A stretch of 64,000 bases of DNA. Source: Jiangella alba. GTDB taxonomy: Bacteria > Actinomycetota > Actinomycetes > Jiangellales > Jiangellaceae. The position numbers were made by a program, and so were the translations under genes. Below are positions 19,477 to 27,590 of the stretch, one piece after another (within the stretch, counting starts at the first letter, position 1; each line of letters begins with the position of its first letter). The notes under the pieces were generated by a model, which was given only the letters and a program-made list of their open reading frames with translations, was not told the DNA's origin and searched no databases. The stretch lies in the NCBI RefSeq assembly GCF_900106035.1, contig NZ_FNUC01000003.1:310001-374000 (forward strand). The letters run 5' to 3'.

Positions 19477-21275
19477 GTGCGTGTCCTCTCGTGGCGATCG
19501 GCAAGGGTGCGCAGGGCGAGCAGGTTCAGTGCGGTCTCCCACGGGCGCCGCCGGCTCCCGTCCGGTTGGTCGCCGCGGAAGCGCTCCGGCCAGCCGGCGT
19601 CGCGGTCGAACCGTTCGACGGCCTGTCGCAGGAGCCCGGGGACATGCGGATCGCCGGCCGGGAGCGCCATCAGGCACATGCCGACGTCGTGTCCGTTCGA
19701 CCGTGCGCCGGGGTCGAGGAGCACCCCGGCCGCGACGCGCGCCGCGTCGATCAGGGTCTGGTGCGGAACCGGCGGGCCGGGCAGCAGCGCCGGCAGCAAC
19801 TGCGCGGTGGGCACGCTGACCTCGTGCCAGGCCGCGGGCGGCAGGTCCGCGTCCCGGCACCGCACACACACGAAGCGCCCCCCGCTGTTCCGCACGAGCC
19901 AGGTCGGGTAGTCGTGGCAGGCCTCGCAGACGCCGTGTCGTTCCTCGACGGCGCCGCCGACGCGGGCGGCCGTGAGCCAGCCGGCCGGGCCGCCGAACCG
20001 CTCCGCGAAGACGGACATGGTCTGCTGGACGACCTCGCGCACCGCCGCGGCCCGCCGCGGATCACGCGGCGTGAGGAACTCCGCATAGCGCTCACCGCTG
20101 CGGATCATGACCAGGGTCGACTCGAAGGAGCCGTACCGGAGGAAGGAACGGTCGAGGAAGCCGCCCGCGACGTAGGTCTCGTCGCCGTTGAACGGGACGA
20201 CCCCGTCGCGTAGCGACGCCACCTGGGCGCGCCAGCACCAGTCGAGCAGGTCGCCGAGGCCGTCGACCGACTCGGGCGCCAATGCGTCCAGTACCTGCAG
20301 CATCGCGTAGCCCGGCGCCTCGGCATCGTCGTTCTCGTGCCGGTGCCTGATGCGGTCGTGACCGATGCTCTCGGCGTTGGCGAGGTCACCGAAGCGCTGC
20401 CACTTCGCGACCCGGAACCGGGCCAGGCGGGCCGCGCGATCGTGCAACCCGAGATCGAGCAGCGCACGGGAGACGCCGTAGGAGTCGCGCAGGTAGGCCA
20501 GGGGGAACTCGGGTCCGGCGATGACCGCGCCCTCGGCGGACTGCTGGGCCGTGATCAGGTACGCGCTCGCGTCGATCAGCTGCTCGCCCGGCGGCGGGCA
20601 GTCGACCCCGTGGTCACGCAGCAGCGCATCCAGACGCTCGCCGCCCGGGAGGACGGTGGCCACCGTGCGCCGGTAGTGCGCGGTCGCCCGCGCCCCGGCC
20701 GACCGGGCGGACTCCGGTAGCGGAGCCAGCACCTGGCTGAGCCGGCGTCCGAGGAGCAGCTGCCAGGTGTAGGAGCCCGGGGCGAGCGCGAGCGTGACGC
20801 TGCCGCCGTCGTGCCGCAGCTCGATCGGAGCCGTGCCGGAGACGTGGACGCCGGCGAACGCCTCGGCGCCCGCCGGGTAGACGAAGACCGGGCCGAAGCG
20901 GTCGATGCGGGCGAGCACGCTCACGCCGCCGGCCGTCTGCTCGGGGACGACCCGGTCGGCGTGCGGGAACTCGAACCGTAACTCCACCGGCTCGGTGAGC
21001 TCGACGTCGGCGACATAGCAGGGCGACGACGGCGTGACGGTGTCGTGGACGGCGCCCAGCTGACGTGGCCCGTCCGTGAGGGTCGAGGTCCACTCCATCG
21101 ACCTCGGCGCCCGGGTGGAACTACTGGTCAGCGGGCCGCCACCGGGCAATCCGTACCGGGCGGAGAGCGCCGTCGGCATCGTGAACTCGGGCCCGACGCA
21201 CCAGGTGAGCTGCGCGCCGTCGAGGTGCGCCACGATCGCGCCGTTACCGAGCACTCGCATGCCGCTGGTCTGCAT
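19473..21275 (-). CDS. Putative (alpha/alpha)6 glycosidase-like protein with Cys4 zinc-ribbon-like insertion
   Basis: 600 residues, no signal peptide. The N-terminal 200 residues are beta-rich (FEFPHADRVVPEQ, LARIDRFGPVFVYPAG). From about 225 onward the pattern is that of a six-hairpin glycosidase: GPEFPLAYLRDSYGVSRALLDLG, HENDDAEAPGYAMLQVLDAL, VVPFNGDETYVAGGFLDRS (Glu366 a candidate acid) and RPWETALNLLALR near the end. Within the barrel sits C450-x2-C453-x16-C470-x2-C473, a textbook zinc-ribbon spacing unusual for this fold. I do not recognise a named family. First gene of the minus-strand operon, divergent from the GH127-like gene. ATG 21275 has AGGGA upstream. Confidence 0.75.
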   Translation of the reverse strand: MQTSGMRVLGNGAIVAHLDGAQLTWCVGPEFTMPTALSARYGLPGGGPLTSSSTRAPRSMEWTSTLTDGPRQLGAVHDTVTPSSPCYVADVELTEPVELRFEFPHADRVVPEQTAGGVSVLARIDRFGPVFVYPAGAEAFAGVHVSGTAPIELRHDGGSVTLALAPGSYTWQLLLGRRLSQVLAPLPESARSAGARATAHYRRTVATVLPGGERLDALLRDHGVDCPPPGEQLIDASAYLITAQQSAEGAVIAGPEFPLAYLRDSYGVSRALLDLGLHDRAARLARFRVAKWQRFGDLANAESIGHDRIRHRHENDDAEAPGYAMLQVLDALAPESVDGLGDLLDWCWRAQVASLRDGVVPFNGDETYVAGGFLDRSFLRYGSFESTLVMIRSGERYAEFLTPRDPRRAAAVREVVQQTMSVFAERFGGPAGWLTAARVGGAVEERHGVCEACHDYPTWLVRNSGGRFVCVRCRDADLPPAAWHEVSVPTAQLLPALLPGPPVPHQTLIDAARVAAGVLLDPGARSNGHDVGMCLMALPAGDPHVPGLLRQAVERFDRDAGWPERFRGDQPDGSRRRPWETALNLLALRTLADRHERTRT

Positions 21276-21317
21276 CGCGATCCCTGCCTTTGTCGTGAGG
21301 AGGCCGTCGAGGGGCGC

Positions 21318-21346
21318 TTGACATCGGTCAACCGCGCGGCGATGCT
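21318..21346 (+). promoter_or_regulatory. Candidate promoter for the GH127-like/ABC operon, with TTGAC-N4-GTCAA palindrome
   Basis: TTGACA (21318-21323), 17-base spacer, GATGCT (21341-21346). The -35 box is embedded in the palindrome TTGAC-ATCG-GTCAA (21318-21331). Transcription would start about 21353, next to the AACGTT operator. Confidence 0.45.
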
Positions 21347-21355
21347 ACCGACTGG

Positions 21356-21367
21356 TGAAACGTTCAA
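21356..21367. promoter_or_regulatory. LacI-type operator between the divergent sugar operons
   Basis: TGAAACGTTCAA, with the AACGTT centre typical of LacI-family sites, lies in the 152-bp gap between the two divergent operons, about where transcription of the plus-strand operon would begin. The same core occurs at 27496 in a better palindrome. The likely ligand-binding regulator is the LacI protein at 26403-27419. Confidence 0.55.
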
Positions 21368-21427
21368 TCAAGTCCGGCAGACGTCCCCCGGCGACTGCCG
21401 TCATCGGACCGACCTACGGAACGGCGC

Positions 21428-23161
21428 ATGCTGCAGACGGAATTTCTCCCGCATCTCCGAGTTCGCGGAGAACTCGGCAAGCGGCTGGAGTTGACGGCTC
21501 GACAGTTCACGAGCCGCGAGGTGTACTCCGCCGAGTTGATCACGCAGGATCTGGTCCTCCACCCGGATCGCCGGCGCACCGCCGACGACTACTCGGGGGA
21601 TCTGTCGGGCCGTTACCTCGAGGCGGTGGCGCTCGCCGCCCAGCTCGGGTTCGCTCCGGACTGGGACCTGCTGCGTGACGTGATCGACGTACTGCTGCCG
21701 GCTCAGCGCGCGGACGGGTCCTTCGGCGCGGCGGACGCCGCGCTCGGCGGCTTCGACCACGGCGTGGTCTGGGGCAACGCGTTCCTGCTCACCGGGCTGA
21801 TGGAGCTCGCCGAGCTGCTCGACGACCCGGCCTGCCCGCTCGGGGCGCACTCGGCGGCCGTCCGGGCGGCGACGGCCAGGCTCGCCGAGTCGCTGGTGCT
21901 GTCGGTACCGCGGTGGCTGCGCTGGTTCACCTACTCGCGGGAACGTGAGCACAAGTTCGCGCTCGACTTCTTCGCGATGCTGCCGCCGCTGACCCGCTGG
22001 GCGGAGCACACGGGCGACCCACGCGCGGTGCAGGCGGCGCAGTCGCTGGCCGCCGCCGTACCGCCGCCGGACGGGCCGTGGCACTTGCACGGATACCTCA
22101 CGGCGCTGCGGGGGAAGCTCGGCGTCGCCGAACGGTTCGGGGCCGATCCGGCGGCGGCGCAGGAGGTGCTGGACGCGTGGAACCTCGTGCGGCAGCGGTA
22201 CGTGCTCGCCCACGGCGGCGTCCGCGAGAGCATGCGCCAGCCGATGGACCTGAACACCGAGGGCTGCGGCATCGCCGACTGGATCATGCTCTCGATCGAC
22301 CTCGGCCGCCATTTCCGCGACGACGAACTGTTCGACGCGGCGGAGATCGCGCTGCACAACGCCCTTCCGCACGTCCAGGCCCCGAACGGCCACTTCGGCT
22401 GTGAGACGCTCGCCGCCGACCCGGGGCTGCTCACCGAGGACTACGTCCCGGAGGCGTGGTGGTGCTGCACGTTCCACGGCTTCCGGGCGATGTACCACGT
22501 GGCCGCGAACGCCGTCCGGCTCGAGCGCGACGCCGGCGGCGACCGGTTGCGGGTCGACCTCCCGGTCCCCGTCGCCACCCGGATCGCCACCAGCGCCGGC
22601 ACCGCCACCGTGGAGGTGACCACCGACTATCCGGACCGCGAGTTCGAGCTCGCGGTGCGGTCGGATCCGGGCCTCCCGTGGTCGGTGCGGGCGTCGCGGT
22701 TCTGGTCGGCCGGCGCCGCCGAGGTGAGCCGGGGGAGCGTCCGTCCCGGCGGCTCGGAACGGATCGTGGGCCGGGCGCTGACCTGGATCGACGCCGACGG
22801 CGTCCCGGTCCACTCGCTCCAGTTGAACAACACCGACGAGCACGCCACCTGGCTCGGTCATGGCGTCTGCGTCTTCGTCGGTCCGGTGATCCAGGTCCTG
22901 GCCGCCCCGCACACCGGCGCCGGCAACGTGGTCGCCGCCCGCACGTTGCACGTCGCACCCGACGGGCAGCGCATCCAGCACGTCGCCGCCGATGGCCTGG
23001 CCCACCTCACGGGCCTGGTCCGGGAGTTCCGCGCGCCGTGGTCGACGCTGCGCGATCACACGTGGCAGCCGGTGGCCGCCGACGACGCGGTCGTCAGGTT
23101 CCGCTTCGCTGCCCTGGACGTCACCCCGTTCACGCCGGCTCGACCGGCCGACCACGACTAG
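21428..23161 (+). CDS. GH127-like glycosidase (beta-L-arabinofuranosidase fold, DUF1680)
   Basis: 577 residues, no signal peptide, so cytosolic. The (alpha/alpha)6 domain carries the GH127 zinc site in the expected order: Glu278-x-Cys280 in MDLNTEGCGIADW and Cys346-Cys347 in PEAWWCCTFHGFRAM. In characterised GH127 enzymes this Cys3-Glu zinc site holds the cysteine nucleophile that cleaves beta-L-arabinofuranosides. C-terminal beta-sandwich from about 370. The substrate may be another furanoside, as the family is broad. First gene of the plus-strand operon; ATG 21428. Confidence 0.82.
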   Translation: MLQTEFLPHLRVRGELGKRLELTARQFTSREVYSAELITQDLVLHPDRRRTADDYSGDLSGRYLEAVALAAQLGFAPDWDLLRDVIDVLLPAQRADGSFGAADAALGGFDHGVVWGNAFLLTGLMELAELLDDPACPLGAHSAAVRAATARLAESLVLSVPRWLRWFTYSREREHKFALDFFAMLPPLTRWAEHTGDPRAVQAAQSLAAAVPPPDGPWHLHGYLTALRGKLGVAERFGADPAAAQEVLDAWNLVRQRYVLAHGGVRESMRQPMDLNTEGCGIADWIMLSIDLGRHFRDDELFDAAEIALHNALPHVQAPNGHFGCETLAADPGLLTEDYVPEAWWCCTFHGFRAMYHVAANAVRLERDAGGDRLRVDLPVPVATRIATSAGTATVEVTTDYPDREFELAVRSDPGLPWSVRASRFWSAGAAEVSRGSVRPGGSERIVGRALTWIDADGVPVHSLQLNNTDEHATWLGHGVCVFVGPVIQVLAAPHTGAGNVVAARTLHVAPDGQRIQHVAADGLAHLTGLVREFRAPWSTLRDHTWQPVAADDAVVRFRFAALDVTPFTPARPADHD

Positions 23162-23173
23162 CAAGGGGAGAGG

Positions 23174-24538
23174 ATGAGAACGCTTCGGTCAATGAAGATC
23201 GCCGCCATCGCGCTCACGATGATCGTCACGGCGGGTGTCAGCGCGTGCTCCCAGAGCAGCGGCACCGAGGAGGAGGCCTCCTGGGCCGGCGCCGACCCGT
23301 CGGAGGCGAGCGGCACCGTGACCTTCTGGTCATGGGGCGACTCGCCTGACATCGTGAACGCGGCGGTCGCCTCGTTCAACGAGGTCTACCCGGACATCGA
23401 GGTGTCCGCCAAGGTCGTCAGCTACAAGGACTACGTCTCCGCACTCGGCGCCGCGCTGGCCTCGGGTGAAGGGCCGGACACGTTCAACCTGGAGCCGGCC
23501 ATGGCGCAGCAGTTCACGGACTTCGCCGAGGACCTCGTCCCCCTGTACGAGGCGCAGGTCGGCGCGGAGTGGCGCTCCAGCGTCTCGACGGTGGCGGTGG
23601 ACGAGCTGACGGTGGACGACCGCCTGGTGGCGGCGCCGAACTCGCTCAGCGTCGCGGGAACGCTCCAGCTCAACGTCGGACTGCTCGACGAGCTGGGCCT
23701 GGAGTTCCCCACCGGCTCGGTCGCGCCTGACGAACTCGCCCAGTTCTGCGAGACGGTGCGGCAGGCCGGCAAGGCGTGTGTCAGCATCGGCGCCAAGGAC
23801 GGGTGGGTCTCCCAGGACGTCTTCCAGGCCATCGCCAGCAGTGTGGCGCCGGGCGCGTTCGCCGCGGCCGTCGAGGGCGGCGACTGGACCGCACCCGGGC
23901 TGGAGAGCAGCCTCGACATCTGGCAGTCCTTCTTCACCGACGGCGTCTTCCAGGACGGCGCCCTGGGCGTCAGCCAGTACCCGGACGCGTGGAACGCGTG
24001 GCTGCGCGGTGAGGCGGTGGCGACGCCCGTCGGCTCGTGGGGCGCCACCGACTTCATCACCGCGACGAACCTCAACAACCAGTCCGGCGCCGGCGTGAGC
24101 GACCCCGCGCCGCTCCAGACCGTGCTCGTGCCGTTCCCCGCCGTCGGCGGCGACCCGACCACGCTGGCCGCCTCGGTCGGCAGCGGCACCGCCATCAACG
24201 TCGACAGCGAGAACAAGGCCGCCGCGGCGGCGTGGGTGAACTGGTACTCGACCGACCCGGCCGGCTACCAGAAGCTCGGCGCGGACACCCTGGTGGGTCC
24301 GGCCAGCGTGACCGGCGTCGAGGCGACGCCCGGTGACGTCGCCTATCCCGAGCTGGTCGAGGACTCGCTCGCGCTGCTGGCCGCGACCGCCGCCCAGGAG
24401 GCCGAACCGCGCGCCATCCCGTATCCGGAGCTGGTCACCGCCCTCGCGGCGGCACTGCAGTCCTCGGCGACGGGGGAGTCGTCGTCGACGGTGCTCGAGA
24501 CCCTGCAGGCGGCGTCGGACGGCATCACCCGAGGCTGA
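23174..24538 (+). CDS. Sugar ABC transporter substrate-binding lipoprotein (MalE type)
   Basis: 454 residues. Lipoprotein signal with lipobox VSAC (Cys25). Extracellular solute-binding family 1 pattern: GTVTFWSWGDSPDIVNAAVASFNEVYPDIEV, GPDTFNLEPA, the WNAWLRGEAVATPVGSWG segment and the SGTAINVDSENKAAAAAWVNWYSTD hinge. ATG 23174 has a strong GGGGAGAGG. Twelve bases after the GH127-like gene, so it imports the substrate that enzyme cleaves. A hairpin after it separates it from the permeases. Confidence 0.9.
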   Translation: MRTLRSMKIAAIALTMIVTAGVSACSQSSGTEEEASWAGADPSEASGTVTFWSWGDSPDIVNAAVASFNEVYPDIEVSAKVVSYKDYVSALGAALASGEGPDTFNLEPAMAQQFTDFAEDLVPLYEAQVGAEWRSSVSTVAVDELTVDDRLVAAPNSLSVAGTLQLNVGLLDELGLEFPTGSVAPDELAQFCETVRQAGKACVSIGAKDGWVSQDVFQAIASSVAPGAFAAAVEGGDWTAPGLESSLDIWQSFFTDGVFQDGALGVSQYPDAWNAWLRGEAVATPVGSWGATDFITATNLNNQSGAGVSDPAPLQTVLVPFPAVGGDPTTLAASVGSGTAINVDSENKAAAAAWVNWYSTDPAGYQKLGADTLVGPASVTGVEATPGDVAYPELVEDSLALLAATAAQEAEPRAIPYPELVTALAAALQSSATGESSSTVLETLQAASDGITRG

Positions 24539-24545
24539 GGGCCCG

Positions 24546-24573
24546 GGGGTGGGCCGCCTCGCCGGCCCACCCC
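24546..24573 (+). terminator. Intercistronic hairpin between binding protein and permeases
   Basis: GGGGTGGGCC, loop GCCTCGCC, GGCCCACCCC: perfect 10-bp stem, 8 bases after the binding-protein stop, with no T tract. Such hairpins commonly stabilise the upstream message or attenuate read-through, giving an excess of binding protein over permeases. Confidence 0.65.
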
Positions 24574-24593
24574 TGAGCGGAAGGGTGTCATTC

Positions 24594-25538
24594 ATGCGGA
24601 CCACGTCCATCGCACCGACGATCACGCCGGCAGTTCACGACGGAGCGCCCGAGGACTCGCGCCACGGCGGGCGGCGGCGGTTCACCCGCCTGGGCAACTA
24701 CCTGTTCGTCCTGCCCGCGGTGGTGCTCATGGCGGCGATCGTCTACTACAGCATCGCCTACACCGTCTCGTTGAGCACCTACGACACCAACGGGATCAGC
24801 CCGCGCCGCACCTTCGTCGGCGTCGAGAACTACCTCAGAGCGTTCGACGATCCGGGCTTCTGGTCGTCCCTGCGCAACATCGGGATCTTCCTCCTGCTGG
24901 TCCCCGTGCAGATGGCGCTCGGGTTCGCCTTCGCCGTCGTGGTCTCCTCGGGCCTCCGTGCCGCGATCTGGTACAAGATCGTCCTGTTCCTGCCGGTCGT
25001 GCTCGCGCCCGCCATCATGGCGCCGGTCTTCGTGCAGTCGTTCGCGCCCGGCGGGCCGGTCAACGACCTCCTCACGGGCGTCGGGCTCGGCGGGTTCGCC
25101 AAGGCGTGGCTCGCCGACCCGGACACCGCGATCGGGGTCCTCGGGCTGATCTTCATCTGGGGCGGGACCGGCTTCAGTTTCGTCATCTACCTGGCCGGCC
25201 TCAGCCAGATCGATCGGCAGGTGATCGAGGCCGCGCGCATCGACGGCGCGGGCAACCTCCGCGTCCTGGCCTCGGTCGTGCTGCCGATGCTGAAGGGATC
25301 CAGCGTGACGCTCGTCGTGCTCGGCACGATCGGCACCATCAAGACGTTCGACATCCCGCAGATCATCACCCAGGGCGGGCCGGCCAACTCCACGCAGTTC
25401 CTCGCCACGTACATCTACCAGCAGAGCGTCAAGAACTACGCGGCCGGCTACGGCGCCGCGATGACGGTGCTGCTGGTCGTGGCCTGCCTCTTCCTCGCCG
25501 CGGTCCAACTGCGGCTCGCCCGCCGAGGTGACGCATGA
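24594..25538 (+). CDS. Sugar ABC transporter permease (MalF type)
   Basis: 314 residues with six membrane helices starting [19 protein letters not shown]. The ATPase-contacting EAA loop is [25 protein letters not shown] 24594 has AAGGG upstream. The stop overlaps the next permease ATG. No ATPase gene is present in this operon, so a shared MsiK-type ATPase encoded elsewhere is expected, as in other actinobacterial CUT1 systems. Confidence 0.92.
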   Translation: MRTTSIAPTITPAVHDGAPEDSRHGGRRRFTRLGNYLFVLPAVVLMAAIVYYSIAYTVSLSTYDTNGISPRRTFVGVENYLRAFDDPGFWSSLRNIGIFLLLVPVQMALGFAFAVVVSSGLRAAIWYKIVLFLPVVLAPAIMAPVFVQSFAPGGPVNDLLTGVGLGGFAKAWLADPDTAIGVLGLIFIWGGTGFSFVIYLAGLSQIDRQVIEAARIDGAGNLRVLASVVLPMLKGSSVTLVVLGTIGTIKTFDIPQIITQGGPANSTQFLATYIYQQSVKNYAAGYGAAMTVLLVVACLFLAAVQLRLARRGDA

Positions 25539-26326
25539 TCGAGCTTCGCCGCACCGGCGCCCGGGCCGTGCTCCAGGCCGTGACGACGTTCGCCATCGTC
25601 CCGTTCCTGGCGCCGTTCGTCGTCATGCTCGGGGTCGCGAGCTCGGGCGAGGGCGCCGTCGCGAACTTCGGGGCCGTCCTCGATCGTCCCGAGCTGACCC
25701 GGTTCGCGCTGAACAGCGCCGTGATCGCCGCGCTCGTGGTGGTGATCACCTACGTGTGCACGATGACCGCCGCCTACGCGCTCGCCAAGCTCCGCATCCG
25801 CGCGCGAGAGCCCATCTTCTACTTCCTCGTCGCCGCGTTGACGCTGCCGACGGCCGCGTTGACGGTGCCGCTGTTCATCACCGTGCGGTCGCTCGGGCTC
25901 TACAACAACCCGCTCTCGGTGATCCTGCCGCTCGCGGCGCTGCAGATCTCGTTCAACGTCCTGCTGGCCCGGCAGTTCATCCGTGGCATCCCGGACGAGC
26001 TGCTCGAGGCGGCCGACCTCGACGGCGCCTCGGCGTTCGGTGCGTTCAGGCACGTCATTCTGCCGCTGTCGCGGCCGATCACGGCCGTGATCCTCATCTG
26101 GTCGTTCGTCGGCGCGTGGAACGAGTACCTGCTCCCGCTGATCTTCCTCCAGGACACGAGCCAGCAGACGCTGACGCTGCTGCCGTCCTACTTCGCGTCG
26201 CAGTTCTCCGCCGATCAGACGAAGATCTTCGCGGCGTCGTGCCTCATCGCGCTGCCCACGGTGATCTGCTACATCGCGTTCCAGCGGTACTTCGAGCGCG
26301 GCCTGACGGCGGGTGCGCTGAAGTGA
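25535..26326 (+). CDS. Sugar ABC transporter permease (MalG type)
   Basis: 263 residues, six membrane helices, EAA loop [25 protein letters not shown]. Partner of the preceding permease, coupled by ATGA. The final helix and AGALK end are typical of MalG-type proteins. LacI regulator follows after 76 bp. Confidence 0.92.
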   Translation: MIELRRTGARAVLQAVTTFAIVPFLAPFVVMLGVASSGEGAVANFGAVLDRPELTRFALNSAVIAALVVVITYVCTMTAAYALAKLRIRAREPIFYFLVAALTLPTAALTVPLFITVRSLGLYNNPLSVILPLAALQISFNVLLARQFIRGIPDELLEAADLDGASAFGAFRHVILPLSRPITAVILIWSFVGAWNEYLLPLIFLQDTSQQTLTLLPSYFASQFSADQTKIFAASCLIALPTVICYIAFQRYFERGLTAGALK

Positions 26327-26402
26327 CTGCCGCCATCGGCCGTGCGGGCCGGATCCGTGATCCCGAACGGCTATCGTTCTCTGCACGAGGAGGGGCTCGA
26401 CC

Positions 26403-27419
26403 ATGACCCGCACCACCGACACGGACCCGCCCGGACTGAGAGAGGTCGCCGCTGCCGCAGGCGTCTCCGTCACCACCGTGTCGAACGTGCTCAACTCCAC
26501 CGGGCGCTACTCGGAACGGACCCGGGAGCGGGTGGAGGAGGCGATCAGCTCCCTCGGCTTCGTGCGCAACCGGTCCGCCTTCGAGTTGCGCACCAAGGCG
26601 CGGACGATCATCGGCCTGCTGGTGCCCGACCTCTCGAACTCCTTCTTCGCCCGGCTGGCGCGGGGGGTCATCCAGAGCGCCGCCGAGAAGAACCGGCTCG
26701 TCGTCGTGTCCGACAGCGCCAACGATGCGCAGCGCCAGGTCGAGAACCTCGACTCGTTGTCAGAGCTGCAGGTGAACGACCTCATCGTGCTTCCCGTCGA
26801 CGGCGCCGACGACCTCCTGGAACGCTGGCGCCCGCACCCGCTCACCGCCGCCGTGCTGGTGGCGAACTCGGTGCCCGCCGACTTCTGCTCGGTGGCCGTC
26901 GACGACGAGCAGGGCGGGTATCTCGCCGCCCGGCACCTCATCGACCAGGGACGGCGCCGGCTCGTCTTCGTCGCCCCTCGCACGCGATCGTCGGTGCTGT
27001 CGGCCCGCTTCCGCGGCGCGAGCCAGGCGGCGGAGCACTTCGACGCGGCCGTCGAATGGCGCGAGATCGCCCGTCCGGACGTCCAGGCAGGCGTCGCCGC
27101 GGCGCGGCGCCTGGTCGACGAGGGCGTGGAGTTCGACGGCGTCCTCGGCGTGAACGACCTGGTCGCCATCGGCATGCTGCGGGCCTTCCGGGAGCACTCG
27201 GTGACGGTGCCCGACCAGGTCGCGGTGGTCGGTTACGACGATCTCGAGCGGGCCCAGGACCTGCCGATACCGCTCACCTCGGTGCGCCAGCCGACGCTCG
27301 AGATCGGCCGTCTCGCGCTGCGGATGCTCCTGGGCGAGCGCACGGAGGCGAAGCACGAACACCGTCATCATCGGCTCGCGCCCGAACTCGTCGCGCGCGC
27401 CTCCACGGTCGCTGCCTGA
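26403..27419 (+). CDS. LacI-family transcriptional regulator of the 18-31 kb sugar locus
   Basis: 338 residues. N-terminal helix-turn-helix GLREVAAAAGVSVTTVSNVLNSTGRYSERTRERVEEAI plus hinge helix, then periplasmic-binding-like effector domain (IIGLLVPDLSNSFFARLARGV; VNDLVAIGMLRAF; VAVVGYDDLERAQDL). Coregulated with the ABC genes just upstream. Candidate binding sites with the AACGTT core are at 21356, 27496, 27574 and 28936. Likely a repressor released by an imported sugar. ATG 26403 has GAGGAGGGG upstream. Confidence 0.9.
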   Translation: MTRTTDTDPPGLREVAAAAGVSVTTVSNVLNSTGRYSERTRERVEEAISSLGFVRNRSAFELRTKARTIIGLLVPDLSNSFFARLARGVIQSAAEKNRLVVVSDSANDAQRQVENLDSLSELQVNDLIVLPVDGADDLLERWRPHPLTAAVLVANSVPADFCSVAVDDEQGGYLAARHLIDQGRRRLVFVAPRTRSSVLSARFRGASQAAEHFDAAVEWREIARPDVQAGVAAARRLVDEGVEFDGVLGVNDLVAIGMLRAFREHSVTVPDQVAVVGYDDLERAQDLPIPLTSVRQPTLEIGRLALRMLLGERTEAKHEHRHHRLAPELVARASTVAA

Positions 27420-27450
27420 GCCTGACCACGCGCGGCCGCGCGACGAGGCG

Positions 27451-27480
27451 TTGACAACGGAGGGCGCCCTTAGGCACACT
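27451..27480 (+). promoter_or_regulatory. Candidate promoter for the secreted-protein genes
   Basis: TTGACA (27451-27456), 18-base spacer, CACACT (27475-27480). It lies immediately upstream of the 16-bp operator at 27494, so a bound repressor would block the transcript. Confidence 0.45.
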
Positions 27481-27493
27481 GCACGCAGACGTT

Positions 27494-27509
27494 GATGAAA
27501 CGTTACATC
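27494..27509. promoter_or_regulatory. LacI-type operator upstream of the phosphodiesterase gene
   Basis: GATGAAACGTTACATC is a 16-base palindrome with a single mismatched pair around AACGTT, the form expected for a LacI-family dimer. It is 56 bases upstream of the ATG at 27565 and just downstream of the predicted promoter. Confidence 0.65.
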
Positions 27510-27543
27510 ACGGCAGTAATCACCCCCTCGGAAGCGACGAGAG

Positions 27544-27590
27544 TCGACGAAGGAGTCGAGCCGAATGCCCAGTGATCAAACGTTCCATCA
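27544..27590 (+). repeat. Duplicated 5' cassette, copy 1 (RBS, start codon and operator-like site)
   Basis: Runs from TCGACGAAGGAG through the ATG at 27565 into codon 9. Inside codons 4-9, GATCAAACGTTCCATC (27574-27589) matches 14 of 16 bases of the upstream operator at 27494. Copy 2 is at 28906-28952. Both RBSs (AAGGAG) have the same spacing to ATG. Confidence 0.7.

Noticed and set aside
18991-19911. Plus-strand frames opposite the SDR and glycosidase-like genes
   Set aside because: No family pattern, and they overlap two well-supported minus-strand genes joined by a coupled start.
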